A stretch of DNA of 33,702 nt from Frankia sp. AgB32. GTDB lineage: Bacteria > Actinomycetota > Actinomycetes > Frankiales > Frankiaceae. The position numbers and the translations under genes are program-made. The stretch is taken from the NCBI RefSeq assembly GCF_023243045.1, contig NZ_JALKFX010000097.1:1-33702 (forward strand), in the 5' to 3' direction. Under the pieces are notes generated by a model. It had not been told where the DNA came from. It made no database searches and saw only the letters and a program-made list of their open reading frames with translations. Below, one piece after another: positions 8,508-16,583 of this stretch; position 1 is the first letter of the stretch; each line of letters opens with the position of its first letter.

Positions 8508-8871
8508 CTCAGGTGGCGTGGCCGTCCTGGAGCAGGGTCGGGTCGACGCGCAGCTCCGCGCGGACCGCGGCCTCCCAGAAAGCCGCGGAAGCCCTCCCCG
8601 TCGCCGGCCTTCATCGCCGCAAGGGGGCCGCGGGCAGCCGGGACACCGGCTCGCCCCGGCGGCGCGCACGGCCCGCACCGTCTTCACCGACGACCCGCCG
8701 CCGGCGGTGGCGGCGCCCGCCGGGCCGGCCTCCCTGTCGTCCGCCGGCCCGACGTCGTCCGCCGGCCCGATGTCGGCCACCGTCACGGGCTCCTCGACCA
8801 GGACGGGACCGTACCCGGGGCCGCCCGTCCATCGCGGGCCGGACAGGTTTCCAAGATTTTTTCGCGGCCGC
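8508..8871. other. Non-coding or decayed stretch between the cyclase and the ECF42 module
   Basis: About 360 bases with no convincing intact gene. On the minus strand, short protein-like stretches appear in different frames: PGYGPVLVEEPVTVADIG, then AAMKAGDGEGFRGF, then EAAVRAELRVDPTLLQDG near 8515-8575. This could be a frameshifted remnant of a gene I do not recognise. An 18-bp direct repeat (GTCGTCCGCCGGCCCGAC/T) lies at 8736-8753 and 8754-8771. Confidence 0.35.
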
Positions 8872-8898
8872 TGTCGATGCGCCCTCGTGCCGTTCGAC
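8872..8898 (+). promoter_or_regulatory. Putative ECF42-type promoter
   Basis: TGTCGA at 8872-8877 is followed by 17 bases and CGAC at 8895-8898. The published ECF42 target promoter, as I recall it, has TGTCGA at -35 and CGA followed by T or C at -10. The element lies about 55 bases before the DGPF gene that is co-transcribed with the ECF42 sigma factor, consistent with autoregulation. Confidence 0.6.
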
Positions 8899-8953
8899 CT
8901 GTGCGTGGAAGGGTCGAGAGGCGACCCGCGAGGCAGACGACAGGAGTCCAGCG

Positions 8954-9373
8954 ATGGCGAAGTTCATGCTGATCATGCGGAACACCGACGAGTCCCTGAA
9001 GACGATGATGGCGACGCCCTTCGAGGAGATGCTCGACAAGGTCGGCCGCTTCAACGAGGAGCTGATCAGCGCGGGCGTGCTGGTCGCGGCCGAGGGGCTC
9101 GACGACCCGGCCAACGGTGCCGTCATCGACTACGAGGGCGAGACGCCGGTCGTCACCGACGGCCCGTACGGCGAGACCCGGGAGCTGTTCGGCGGCTTCT
9201 ACCTCATCGAGGTGCCCTCGAAGGAGGAGGCGATCGAGTGGGCCCGGCGGATGCCGGCGCTGCCCGGCTCGAAGTGCGAGCTGCGCCGGGTGCCGAGCAT
9301 CGACGAGTTCCCCCAGGACAACGAGTGGGTCATCAAGGAGCGCGGCTGGCGCGAGCGCACCGGCCAGCTCTGA
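8954..9373 (+). CDS. DGPF/YCII-family protein
   Basis: This 139-residue YCII-related (DGPF) protein has the family core VTDGPYGETRELFGGFYLIEV and a C-terminal EERG-type region (VIKERGW). It is a small alpha/beta ferredoxin-like fold protein; no enzymatic reaction is established for this subgroup. DGPF genes are the standard partner of ECF42 sigma genes. The ATG at 8954 has GGAG at 8943-8946 upstream. The stop overlaps the sigma start by one base (TGATG), so both are translated together, and an ECF42-like promoter lies upstream. Confidence 0.88.
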   Translation: MAKFMLIMRNTDESLKTMMATPFEEMLDKVGRFNEELISAGVLVAAEGLDDPANGAVIDYEGETPVVTDGPYGETRELFGGFYLIEVPSKEEAIEWARRMPALPGSKCELRRVPSIDEFPQDNEWVIKERGWRERTGQL

Positions 9374-10686
9374 TGCACTCCCCCGACGGCCTGGGTGGGG
9401 ACGGCGATGCCGCGGCGGTGCGGCGCACCGTCGAGGCGGTGTGGCGGATGTCCTCGGCCCGGATCGTCGGAGCGCTCGCCCGGTACACCGGGGACTTCGC
9501 CCTCGCCGAGGATGTCGCCCAGGAGGCGGTCGCCGAGGCGCTGGTGGCCTGGCCGCGCGAGGGCACGCCGGCGAACCCGACGGGCTGGCTGCTGACCACC
9601 GCGCGGCGGCGCGCCATCGACGGCTTCCGCCGCCGCGCCGCCCTCGACGAGCGGTACACCGCGCTCGCCAGCCAGCTGCCCGAGGGCGGGGCCAGCTCGG
9701 GCGCGCCCGCGGTGGCGGCCGCGGGCGACGGCGACCTGCCGTGGGACCCCGACCGGATCGACGACGACATCCTCGCGCTGATCTTCGTGGCCTGCCATCC
9801 CGTGCTCTCCCCCGAGGCCCGGGTGGCGCTGACGCTGCGCGCGGTCGGCGGGCTGTCCAGCGAGGAGATCGCCCGGGCGTTCCTCGTGCCGGTCCCGACG
9901 GTCCAGGCACGGATCACCCGGGCGAAGAAGACGATCGCCGCGGCGGGCGTGCCGTTCGAGCTGCCGCCGACACACGAGCGCCGCGCCCGGCTCGGCGCGG
10001 TCCTCAGCGTCCTGTACGTGATCTTCACGGAGGGTTCGACGGCCACGGCCGGCGCCGATCTGCTGCGGCCCGACCTCGCCCACGAGGCGATCCGGCTGGC
10101 CCGGATGGTGGTCGCCCTGGTGCCCACCGAACCCGAGGCGCACGGCCTGCTCGCGCTGTGTGAGCTCACCGCGGCACGCTTCCCCGCCCGCACCGGCCCC
10201 GACGGCGAGCTGGTTCTCCTGGAGCACCAGGATCGGCGCCGGTGGGACCGCTCGGCGATCCGTCGCGGCCAGGGGGCCCTCGACCGGGCGGCGTCGCTGG
10301 GGCGCGGGCTCGGGCCGTACGGCCTGCAGGCGGCGATCGCGGCCTGCCACGCGGCGGCGCCGTCGGTCGCGGCGACCGACTGGGAACGGATCGTGCTGCT
10401 CTACGAGGCGCTCGGCCGGGTGGCGCCCAACCCGGTCGTCGAGCTCAACCGGGCCGTCGCCGTCGCGATGGCACAGGGTCCGCTGCCGGCGTTGGCGATG
10501 GTCGACGAGCTGGCCGCCGCGGGCCGCCTCGCCGGCTCGCACCTGGTGCCGAGCGTGCGCGGCGAGCTGCTCGCCAGGCTCGGCCGCACCGCGCAGGCCC
10601 GCACCGAGCTGGAGCTGGCGGCCCGGCTGTGCCGCAACGACCGCGAACGCGCCCTGCTCCTGCGCAAGGTCGCCGACCTGAGCTGA
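9373..10686 (+). CDS. ECF42-group RNA polymerase sigma factor
   Basis: This 437-residue protein is about twice the size of a normal ECF sigma factor. The sigma-2 region (about 12-90) includes DFALAEDVAQEAVAEALVAWP and GWLLTTARRRAIDGFRR. Sigma-4 (about 130-175) includes LSSEEIARAFLVPVPTVQARITRAKK. The long C-terminal domain (about 185-437), with FTEGSTATAG, LARMVVALVPTEPEAHGLLAL and NPVVELNRAVAVAM, matches the TPR-like extension that defines ECF42. That extension takes the place of an anti-sigma factor in regulation, and no anti-sigma gene is present here. It would redirect RNA polymerase to TGTCGA-type promoters, including its own upstream. Confidence 0.9.
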   Translation: MHSPDGLGGDGDAAAVRRTVEAVWRMSSARIVGALARYTGDFALAEDVAQEAVAEALVAWPREGTPANPTGWLLTTARRRAIDGFRRRAALDERYTALASQLPEGGASSGAPAVAAAGDGDLPWDPDRIDDDILALIFVACHPVLSPEARVALTLRAVGGLSSEEIARAFLVPVPTVQARITRAKKTIAAAGVPFELPPTHERRARLGAVLSVLYVIFTEGSTATAGADLLRPDLAHEAIRLARMVVALVPTEPEAHGLLALCELTAARFPARTGPDGELVLLEHQDRRRWDRSAIRRGQGALDRAASLGRGLGPYGLQAAIAACHAAAPSVAATDWERIVLLYEALGRVAPNPVVELNRAVAVAMAQGPLPALAMVDELAAAGRLAGSHLVPSVRGELLARLGRTAQARTELELAARLCRNDRERALLLRKVADLS

Positions 10687-10698
10687 GCCAGGCAGCGC

Positions 10699-10824
10699 CC
10701 GGTTTGACCACGCAGAGGAGCCAGCTGCGCTACCCACCGGTCGCTCTGGAGGGCTCAGGGTCCGGTTTGACCATGCGGAGGAGCCGGCCGCGCTGCCCGC
10801 TGGTCGCTCTGGAGGGGTCGGTGT
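10699..10824 (+). repeat. 63-bp imperfect tandem duplication
   Basis: Units at 10699-10761 and 10762-10824 both begin CCGGTTTGACCA and end with a TCGCTCTGGAGGG block. They lie in the gap after the ECF42 gene and before the convergent IclR gene. The period is 21 codons, but no gene is recognisable here. Confidence 0.85.
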
Positions 10825-10854
10825 CCCGGATCGCCCCGTAGAGGGGCCGGACAC
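10821..10854. terminator. Hairpin between convergent genes
   Basis: The outer stem GTGTCC (10821-10826) pairs with GGACAC (10849-10854), continues with a GG/CC step across a bulged base, and reaches an inner stem CCCC (10834-10837)/GGGG (10843-10846) with loop GTAGA. It sits just before the IclR stop, between the convergent ECF42 and IclR genes. It has no T tract, so it may be a bidirectional, non-canonical terminator. Confidence 0.5.
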
Positions 10855-10857
10855 GAT

Positions 10858-11799
10858 CTAGGCGGGTTGTGTTGGGACCGGGGTGGTTCGTTCGGCGGCG
10901 CCGATGGCGGCGGTCGCGTCGACGAGGCGCCGGCCGAGGGCGTCGGCCCGCTCGGCGGACATCGGCCGCATCGGGTGGACCGACACCGTCATGGTCACCT
11001 GTCCGGATCCGGAGTCGAACACGGGGGCGGCGATGGAGGTGACGGCGCGCCGTTCGTCGTCGTCCTCGCCGTCGGTCTCGAACCCGCGGGCGGTGATCTC
11101 GGTGAGCAGCCCGTCGACCGTGCGGCGCATGGCCGCCGCCCGCGGGTCGCCGCGCAACGCGACCATCAGCCGCGCCGCCTGCGAGGTGGCGGGGCCGCGG
11201 CGCTCGATGCCGAAGCCGCGTTCGCGGGTGGCGGTGAGCATCGCGTCGAGCCGGTCGGCGAGCCCGGGGCTGGTGACCGCGCCGCGTTGCAGCCAGGCGC
11301 GGCGGCCCTCGCCGTCCTCCCAGGCGGCGAAGGCGGCGCCGAAGGGCGCGGCGAAGGGCAGCCGGTCGCCGGCGGCGACGTCGGCGATCTGGCAGACGCC
11401 CAGGTCGAAGGTCGTGATGACCAGTTCGTCGCCGATGCGTTCGGTGACGCCCGCCGGGTAGCCGAGCTCGCTCGCGAAGGCGCGGACGACGGCCGCGGCG
11501 GCCGTCTGCCGGCGGGAGCGGCGCGCCGCGGACCTGGCGGCGGCCACGCCCAGGGCGGGGCCGAGAGCGAACGTCCGCGTCGTCGCGTCGCGCACGGCCC
11601 AGCCACGGTCGCAGAGCGTCGCCATGATCGCGTGCGCGGTCGCGTGGGTCAGGCCGAGCTCACGGACGAGATCGCGCAGCCGCGGCGGCTCGGCGGCCCG
11701 ACCCGCCAGCAGTTCGAGCACGTCGAGGACCCGCGCGGTGGGCGGCGATGTCGTGCTCGGCCCGGCGGTCCGGCTGGCGGTCGGCCCGGCCGTCGACAT
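10858..11799 (-). CDS. IclR-family transcriptional regulator
   Basis: This 313-residue protein has an N-terminal winged helix (about 20-85: ARVLDVLELLAG, LRDLVRELGLTHATAHAIMATL) and a C-terminal IclR effector domain (GYPAGVTERIGDELVITTFD, LPFAAPFGAAFAAW, SIAAPVFDSGSGQVTMTVSV). The ATG at 11799 is preceded by a strong GAGGAGGG site. It is divergent from the catabolic operon that begins at 11949, and two palindromes lie in the 149-base gap. By family habit it should control that operon, and perhaps itself, in response to an acyl or aromatic-type small molecule. The ligand is unknown. Confidence 0.88.
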   Translation of the reverse strand: MSTAGPTASRTAGPSTTSPPTARVLDVLELLAGRAAEPPRLRDLVRELGLTHATAHAIMATLCDRGWAVRDATTRTFALGPALGVAAARSAARRSRRQTAAAAVVRAFASELGYPAGVTERIGDELVITTFDLGVCQIADVAAGDRLPFAAPFGAAFAAWEDGEGRRAWLQRGAVTSPGLADRLDAMLTATRERGFGIERRGPATSQAARLMVALRGDPRAAAMRRTVDGLLTEITARGFETDGEDDDERRAVTSIAAPVFDSGSGQVTMTVSVHPMRPMSAERADALGRRLVDATAAIGAAERTTPVPTQPA

Positions 11800-11828
11800 A
11801 GCTTGACCCTCCTCTGCGGCGACCATAC

Positions 11829-11848
11829 GGTGTCGAAAGAACGACACC
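11829..11848. promoter_or_regulatory. Palindrome 1 in the divergent IclR region
   Basis: GGTGTCG (11829-11835) and CGACACC (11842-11848) are perfect inverted arms around AAAGAA. It lies about 30 bases before the IclR start on the minus strand, a plausible autoregulatory operator position. Confidence 0.5.
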
Positions 11849-11850
11849 AG

Positions 11851-11870
11851 GATATCGACTATTCGATATC
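11851..11870. promoter_or_regulatory. Palindrome 2 in the divergent IclR region
   Basis: GATATCGA (11851-11858) and TCGATATC (11863-11870) form a perfect 8-bp inverted repeat around CTAT, in an AT-rich patch that stands out from the GC-rich surroundings. It starts two bases after palindrome 1 and about 80 bases before the catabolic operon. It is a good candidate for an IclR operator overlapping the promoters. Confidence 0.55.
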
Positions 11871-11948
11871 GGGCAGGGGCCCCACGCACACGCGGCACCC
11901 GCGAACACGCGGACATCCACGAACCACGACGCACGAAGGCGGAGCGGC

Positions 11949-12434
11949 ATGCGGCCCGAGCTGATCGAAACCCAGCAGCGGAGGCGGAAAATCGCCCTCA
12001 CGGTCGAGGAGGTCGACGCGCTGCTCACCGAGGCGCGGACCTGCCGCGTCGCCACCCTCACCGGCAGCGGCGCCCCGCACATCAGCCCGCTCTGGTACGT
12101 CTGGGACGGCACCTCGCTGTGGCTGTACTCGATCGTGAACAGCCAGCGGTGGGCGGACATCGCCCGGGACCCGCGGGCCGCGGTCGTCGTCGACATCGAC
12201 GGTGAGTTCAACGAGCTGCGCGGCGTCGAGCTGCGCGGCCGGTTCGAGGCCGTCGGCGAGAACCCGCGTACCGGGAAAGAGGACAACCCGGAGCTGGCCA
12301 CGCCGGAGCGGCTGTTCGCCGGCAAGTACGTCGCCAACCCGGACGGCTCGATGTACCACGACGGCCGGCACGCCTGGCTGCGCCTGACGCCGGACAAGGT
12401 CGCCTCCTGGGACCACCGCAAGATCACTTTCTAG
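11949..12434 (+). CDS. Pyridoxamine 5'-phosphate oxidase-like flavin/F420-binding split-barrel protein
   Basis: This 161-residue protein belongs to the PPOX/FMN-binding split-barrel superfamily: ALLTEARTCRVATLTGSGAPHISPLWYVWDG is the typical first beta segment, followed by RWADIARDPRAAVVVDID. Members bind FMN, F420 or haem and often act as reductases; the cofactor cannot be assigned. The ATG at 11949 has GGAG at 11941-11944 upstream. It is the first gene of the operon divergent from IclR and is separated by 43 bases, containing a hairpin, from the enoyl-CoA hydratase gene. Confidence 0.8.
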   Translation: MRPELIETQQRRRKIALTVEEVDALLTEARTCRVATLTGSGAPHISPLWYVWDGTSLWLYSIVNSQRWADIARDPRAAVVVDIDGEFNELRGVELRGRFEAVGENPRTGKEDNPELATPERLFAGKYVANPDGSMYHDGRHAWLRLTPDKVASWDHRKITF

Positions 12435-12440
12435 TTCTCC

Positions 12441-12459
12441 CGCGGCGGTACGCGCCGCG
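12441..12459 (+). other. Intercistronic hairpin
   Basis: CGCGGCG (12441-12447) and CGCCGCG (12453-12459) are perfect inverted arms around GTACG, between the split-barrel stop and the AAAGGTGG ribosome binding site of the next gene. It could stabilise or attenuate the transcript. No T tract follows. Confidence 0.4.
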
Positions 12460-12477
12460 AAAGGTGGTGGCAGCACG

Positions 12478-13227
12478 GTGACCGTGGAGACCAGCCGGCA
12501 GGGCCGGGTCCTCGTCGTCCGGATCAACCGCGAGGAGAAGCGCAACGCGCTCAACGCGGAGGTGACCGCGGGACTCGACCAGGCGATGAACGAGCTCGAG
12601 GACGACCCCGAGCTGTGGTGCGGCGTGCTCACCGGCGGGCCGCGGATGTTCTCCGCGGGCGCCGACCTGAAGTCCGGCCCCGGGGAGCCCACCGCACGCG
12701 GCGGTTACGTCGGCCTGATCCGCCGCGCGCGGACCAAGCCGCTCATCGCCGCGGTCGAGGGGCTCGCCCTCGGCGGCGGGGTGGAGCTGGTGCTGTGCTG
12801 CGACCTGGTCGTCGCCGCCCGCACGGCCTCCTTCGGCCTGCCCGAGGTCAAGCGCGGGCTCATGCCCGACTTCGGCGGCGCCTTCCGGATCACCCGGGTG
12901 CTGCCGCAGAACATCGCCTTCGAGCTGCTGGCGACCGGCGACAACCTGTCCGCCGAACGCGCCGAGCGGCTCGGTTTCGTCAACGTCCTCACCGAGCCCG
13001 GCGGCGCCCTCGACGGCGCGCTGGCCCTGGCCGAGCGGGTGAACGCCAACGCCCCGCTGGCCGTGCGCGCCGCCCTGGACATCGCCCGCCGTGAGGTCGC
13101 CCCCGACGAGAGCACCATCTGGGAACACAGCGACAACACCCACGAGAACCTGTTGAAGACAGCCGACTTCCAGGAGGGCCTCGACGCCTTCTTCAGCCGG
13201 CGCTCCCCCGTCTGGACGGCCCGCTGA
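12478..13227 (+). CDS. Enoyl-CoA hydratase/isomerase (crotonase) family protein
   Basis: This 249-residue crotonase-fold protein probably hydrates 2-enoyl-CoA. The oxyanion-hole segments are FSAGADL (58-64) and ALGGGVEL (97-104). Glu103 and Glu123 (in LPEVKRGL) occupy the two catalytic glutamate positions of classical enoyl-CoA hydratase, so true hydratase activity is plausible. The GTG start at 12478 follows an AAAGGTGGTGG site. Its stop overlaps the SDR start by one base (TGATG). It sits between the split-barrel gene and the SDR in the IclR-linked operon and would act on a CoA ester made by the downstream ligase. Confidence 0.9.
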   Translation: MTVETSRQGRVLVVRINREEKRNALNAEVTAGLDQAMNELEDDPELWCGVLTGGPRMFSAGADLKSGPGEPTARGGYVGLIRRARTKPLIAAVEGLALGGGVELVLCCDLVVAARTASFGLPEVKRGLMPDFGGAFRITRVLPQNIAFELLATGDNLSAERAERLGFVNVLTEPGGALDGALALAERVNANAPLAVRAALDIARREVAPDESTIWEHSDNTHENLLKTADFQEGLDAFFSRRSPVWTAR

Positions 13228-14060
13228 TGAGCTACCTCGACGGCAAGGTCGTGCTGGTCACCGGCGGCGCGAGCGGCTTCGGCCGAGAACTCGTCACCCA
13301 GCTCGCGCACGGCGGCGCGACGCCGGTGGCCCTCGACGTCAACGCCGAGGGCGCCGAGGAGCTGGCCGCGGCCCTCACGAAGGACGGCTACCAGGTCCGC
13401 GGACTGGGGCTGGACGTGCGCGACCGGGCGGCGTTCGCCACCGCTGTCGACCAGGTCGTCGCCGACATCGGCCGGGTCGACGTGCTGGTCAACAACGCGG
13501 GCATCATGCCGCTGGCCCAGCTCGCCGACCACGAGCGGGCCGCTGACGCCTGGGACCGCTGCATCGACATCAACATCAAGGGTGTGCTGCACGGCGTCTA
13601 CGCCGTCCACGACCACATGCTCCGCCAGGGCAGCGGGCACATCGTGAACCTCTCCTCGGTGTACGGCAACGCGGGCGTCGCCGGGGCGGCGGTGTACGGC
13701 GCGACGAAGGCGGCTGTCGTCACCCTGTCGAACGCGCTGCGGGTGGAGAGCCAGGGTCGGATCAAGGTGACCGTGGTCCGCCCCAGCGGGGTGCTCGGTA
13801 CCAACCTGTTCACCGAGATCATCGACTTCGACGCCATCCGCGCGCTCGCCGCCCACAAGGCTCCGGCGCTGGTGGAGCACATCGGCCAGTTCTCCAGCGG
13901 CACGCTGCCCGCCGGGCTGACCGACCCCGCCGACGTCCGCTACTGGTCGCTGCAGGCGGCCGAGGTCGCCGAGCAGATCGTCCGTCTCATCGACCAGCCC
14001 CTGGGCGTCGCCATCACCGACGTCACCCTGCGCGCCAGCGGAGAGGACTATGTCTTCTAG
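13227..14060 (+). CDS. Short-chain dehydrogenase/reductase
   Basis: This 277-residue classical SDR has the cofactor motif TGGASGFG (12-19), NNAG (89-92), and catalytic Ser144, Tyr157 and Lys161 (SSVYGN ... YGATK). Asp37 after the second beta strand suggests a preference for NAD over NADP. It would oxidise a hydroxyacyl intermediate, possibly the 3-hydroxyacyl-CoA produced by the upstream hydratase. It overlaps the hydratase by one base and the next gene by 11 bases. Confidence 0.9.
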   Translation: MSYLDGKVVLVTGGASGFGRELVTQLAHGGATPVALDVNAEGAEELAAALTKDGYQVRGLGLDVRDRAAFATAVDQVVADIGRVDVLVNNAGIMPLAQLADHERAADAWDRCIDINIKGVLHGVYAVHDHMLRQGSGHIVNLSSVYGNAGVAGAAVYGATKAAVVTLSNALRVESQGRIKVTVVRPSGVLGTNLFTEIIDFDAIRALAAHKAPALVEHIGQFSSGTLPAGLTDPADVRYWSLQAAEVAEQIVRLIDQPLGVAITDVTLRASGEDYVF

Positions 14061-14883
14061 CCACGGGACCCGTTCCGAGCAGCTCCCGCCCGCCTGGGGG
14101 CCGTCGGTGACCGCGCCGCTGGAAGCCGCGATCACCGAGACGATCGACGTGTTCGGCGCGCTGAGCGCCGAGGAGCTGCAGGCCCCGTCGGCCTGCGCCG
14201 GCTGGACGCTGCACACGTTGCTCGCGCACCTCACCATCAGCGTCGGCGGTGTGGCCGGGCTGCTGCCGCTCACCCCGCAGGACGACAGCGTGGAGTTCGA
14301 GGCGGCGGTCGACGCGCACTCCCGGGAGGTGGCCGCGCGCTCGGACGCGGAACTGCTCGACCTGCTGCGGTCCTCGTTGCCGGTGGTGCTGAAAACGTTC
14401 GGCGAGATGACCGACGAGGTCGCCGCCTTCCCCGTCAGCCTGGGCACGGCCGGCAGCTATCCGTTCGGCAGCGTGTCCGGCGCGATCGTGTTCGACCACC
14501 TCTGCCACCTCCGCCACGACGTGCTCGCCCCCCGCGGACCGATCCAGCGCACCCTGCCCGAGCCCGACGCCGCACGGCTCGCGTCGGCCACCGGCTGGCT
14601 GATCGGCGGCATCGGGCAGATGACCACTGACCGGTTCGCGCAGCTGCTGACCGACCCTCTGCTCCTCGTGCTCACCGGGCCGGGCGGTTCCACCCACCGG
14701 GTGCTGGCGCACGCCGAGGGCGTCGAACCGGGCGGCGACGGACCGGTCCGGGCGACCGTCCGCACGAGCGCCGCGGACTTCATCGAGTGGGCCACCGGCC
14801 GGGTGCCGCGCCAGGGCAGGGTCGAGCTCAGCGGCGACGCCGCCTACGCCGACGCCGTGCTCGACGAGTTCCGCGTCTACTGA
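14050..14883 (+). CDS. Maleylpyruvate isomerase-like, mycothiol-dependent (DinB-fold) protein
   Basis: This 277-residue protein fits the actinobacterial mycothiol-dependent maleylpyruvate isomerase (MDMPI/TIGR03083) family. It has the N-terminal four-helix DinB-type region with CAGWTLHTLLAHL (a conserved metal-binding His context), IVFDHLCHLRHDV in the middle, and a C-terminal domain with VRTSAADFIEWATGR. Family members use a divalent metal and often mycothiol; most have no assigned substrate. The ATG lies inside the end of the SDR gene, so it is coupled. The assignment is to family only. Confidence 0.75.
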   Translation: MSSSHGTRSEQLPPAWGPSVTAPLEAAITETIDVFGALSAEELQAPSACAGWTLHTLLAHLTISVGGVAGLLPLTPQDDSVEFEAAVDAHSREVAARSDAELLDLLRSSLPVVLKTFGEMTDEVAAFPVSLGTAGSYPFGSVSGAIVFDHLCHLRHDVLAPRGPIQRTLPEPDAARLASATGWLIGGIGQMTTDRFAQLLTDPLLLVLTGPGGSTHRVLAHAEGVEPGGDGPVRATVRTSAADFIEWATGRVPRQGRVELSGDAAYADAVLDEFRVY

Positions 14884-14942
14884 CCGCCCGCGGCCGTCGC
14901 GGCGTCACCGGCGGCCCGGCCACCCGTACCGATCGACCGATC

Positions 14943-16583
14943 ATGGAGGTGCCCGGGATAGGCCGGATCGCAGGCGTCGAGCTTCCCCCGTTACATCCCT
15001 TCGTGGGCATGGACGTGACCACGCTGTTGGAGGACCGGGCCCGCCGACGCGGCGAGCATCCGTTCCTGGTCTGGGAGCCCCGCGAGGGTGAACCGCACAC
15101 CTGGACCTACGCCCGGTTCGCCCGGGATGTGCGGGCGACCGCGGCGGGACTGGCCGCCCGCGGCGTCGGCGTCGGCGACGCCGTGATCGTCCACCTCGAC
15201 AACAGCCCCGGTTTCCTGCACGTGTGGTTCGCCTGCGCGCGCCTCGGCGCGGTCGCGGTCGACGTCAACACCCGCTACGTCGAGGACGAGCTGGCGCACG
15301 CGATCGGCCTGACCGGCGCGGTCGGCATCGTCACCGACCCCCGGCTCGGTCTCGCCGACTCCCCCACCGTCACCGGGCTCGGCTGGCGGGTGCTGCTCGG
15401 CCCGGCGACCGGCACCGTGCCGGAGCTGACCGGGTCGGCGGGCCTCTCCGCGGACATCGACGCGGACATCGACGCGCCGCCGCCGCGCCCCGCCGACCCG
15501 GGGGCGCCGCTGTGCGTCCAGCTCACGTCGGGGACGACGTCGCGGCCGAAGGCGGTGCTCTACACACACGGCAACGCGCTGTGGACAGGGCGGACCGGCT
15601 CGTCGCTGTGGCGTCTGCTGCCGGACGACGTCATGCTCGTCTACGCCCCCCTGTTCCACACCCATGCGCTGTCCTGGCAGCTGCTGCCCACCCTGTGGGT
15701 CGGCGGCACCATCGTGCTGCAACCGAAGTTCTCCGCCAGCCGGTTCTGGGAGGTCTCCCTTCGCAACCGGTGCACCGTGACCGGCCTGCTCGGCCTGATG
15801 ATGGAGGTCCTCGCCGACCAGCCGGTGCCCGACCACAGCTACCGGAGCTGGATCGGCGGTTTGGAGCTGCCCAGCTTCGAGGCCCGCTATGGCGTGCGGA
15901 TCTTCCCCGCGTGGGGCATGACCGAGGTCGTCTCCACCCCCGTGTGCGGCGACGTGGACTTTCCGGGCGAGGCGATGGTCATCGGCCGGCCGGCGCCGCA
16001 GTACCAGGTGCGGATCCGCACGGCCGACGGGCGCGACGCCGGACCCGGCGAGGTCGGCGAGCTGCAGGTCGGCGGGGTACGCGGGCTGTCGCTGTTCGCC
16101 GGCTACATCGCCGACCCGGCGGCCACCACGAAGGCGTTCGAGGACGGCTGGTTCCGCACCGGCGACCTGGTCACCCAGCTCCCCGACGGCGCGGTGCGCT
16201 TCGCCGGCCGGGCCAAGGACATGCTCAAGGTCAGCGGTGAGAACGTGGCCGCCGCCGAGATCGAACGCGTCGTCAACACCGTGCCCCGGGTGCTGGCCAG
16301 CGCCGTCGTCGGCCGAGCGGATCGGATCCGCGGCGAGATCCCGGTCGCGTTCATCACCCTGCGCCCGGACGCCGGGACCGACCACGACGCGCTGCGCGCA
16401 GAAGTCCTGGCGGCGTGCCGGGCCGCGCTCGCCGACTTCAAGGTCCCCCACGACGTCCACGTCATCGACGAGCTGCCGCGCGCCACCCTCGACAAGGTCG
16501 CCAAGGGCACCCTGCGTGAGTGGGCGGCGGAACGGGCCGCGGACACCGCCGGTTCGGCCCAGTCACCGCCGCCAGCCCAGTGA
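14943..16583 (+). CDS. Acyl-CoA synthetase / AMP-forming CoA ligase
   Basis: This 546-residue ANL-superfamily enzyme activates a carboxylic acid to its CoA thioester through an acyl-adenylate. Motifs in order: the phosphate loop LTSGTTSRPKAV, GMTEVV, WFRTGDL, GRAKDMLKVSGENV, and the terminal catalytic lysine region LDKVAKGTLRE. The phosphate loop has Ser-Arg-Pro where Gly-x-Pro is common. The ATG at 14943 has a weak ribosome binding site; an ATG at 15009 is an alternative. It would feed the hydratase and SDR encoded upstream. The 3' end lies in an 18-bp repeat, and its TGA overlaps the GTG start of the next gene. Confidence 0.9.
   Translation: MEVPGIGRIAGVELPPLHPFVGMDVTTLLEDRARRRGEHPFLVWEPREGEPHTWTYARFARDVRATAAGLAARGVGVGDAVIVHLDNSPGFLHVWFACARLGAVAVDVNTRYVEDELAHAIGLTGAVGIVTDPRLGLADSPTVTGLGWRVLLGPATGTVPELTGSAGLSADIDADIDAPPPRPADPGAPLCVQLTSGTTSRPKAVLYTHGNALWTGRTGSSLWRLLPDDVMLVYAPLFHTHALSWQLLPTLWVGGTIVLQPKFSASRFWEVSLRNRCTVTGLLGLMMEVLADQPVPDHSYRSWIGGLELPSFEARYGVRIFPAWGMTEVVSTPVCGDVDFPGEAMVIGRPAPQYQVRIRTADGRDAGPGEVGELQVGGVRGLSLFAGYIADPAATTKAFEDGWFRTGDLVTQLPDGAVRFAGRAKDMLKVSGENVAAAEIERVVNTVPRVLASAVVGRADRIRGEIPVAFITLRPDAGTDHDALRAEVLAACRAALADFKVPHDVHVIDELPRATLDKVAKGTLREWAAERAADTAGSAQSPPPAQ

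Noticed and set aside
9199-10854. Long minus-strand frame opposite the ECF42 gene
   Set aside because: Antisense shadow typical of high-GC coding DNA; the plus strand has clear sigma-2 and sigma-4 regions.
12705-14447. Minus-strand frame opposite hydratase, SDR and isomerase genes
   Set aside because: Crosses three coupled plus-strand genes and has a composition typical of antisense reading.
14991-16460. Minus-strand 489-codon frame opposite the ligase
   Set aside because: Shadow frame rich in Gly, Arg, His and Asp with no domain signature.
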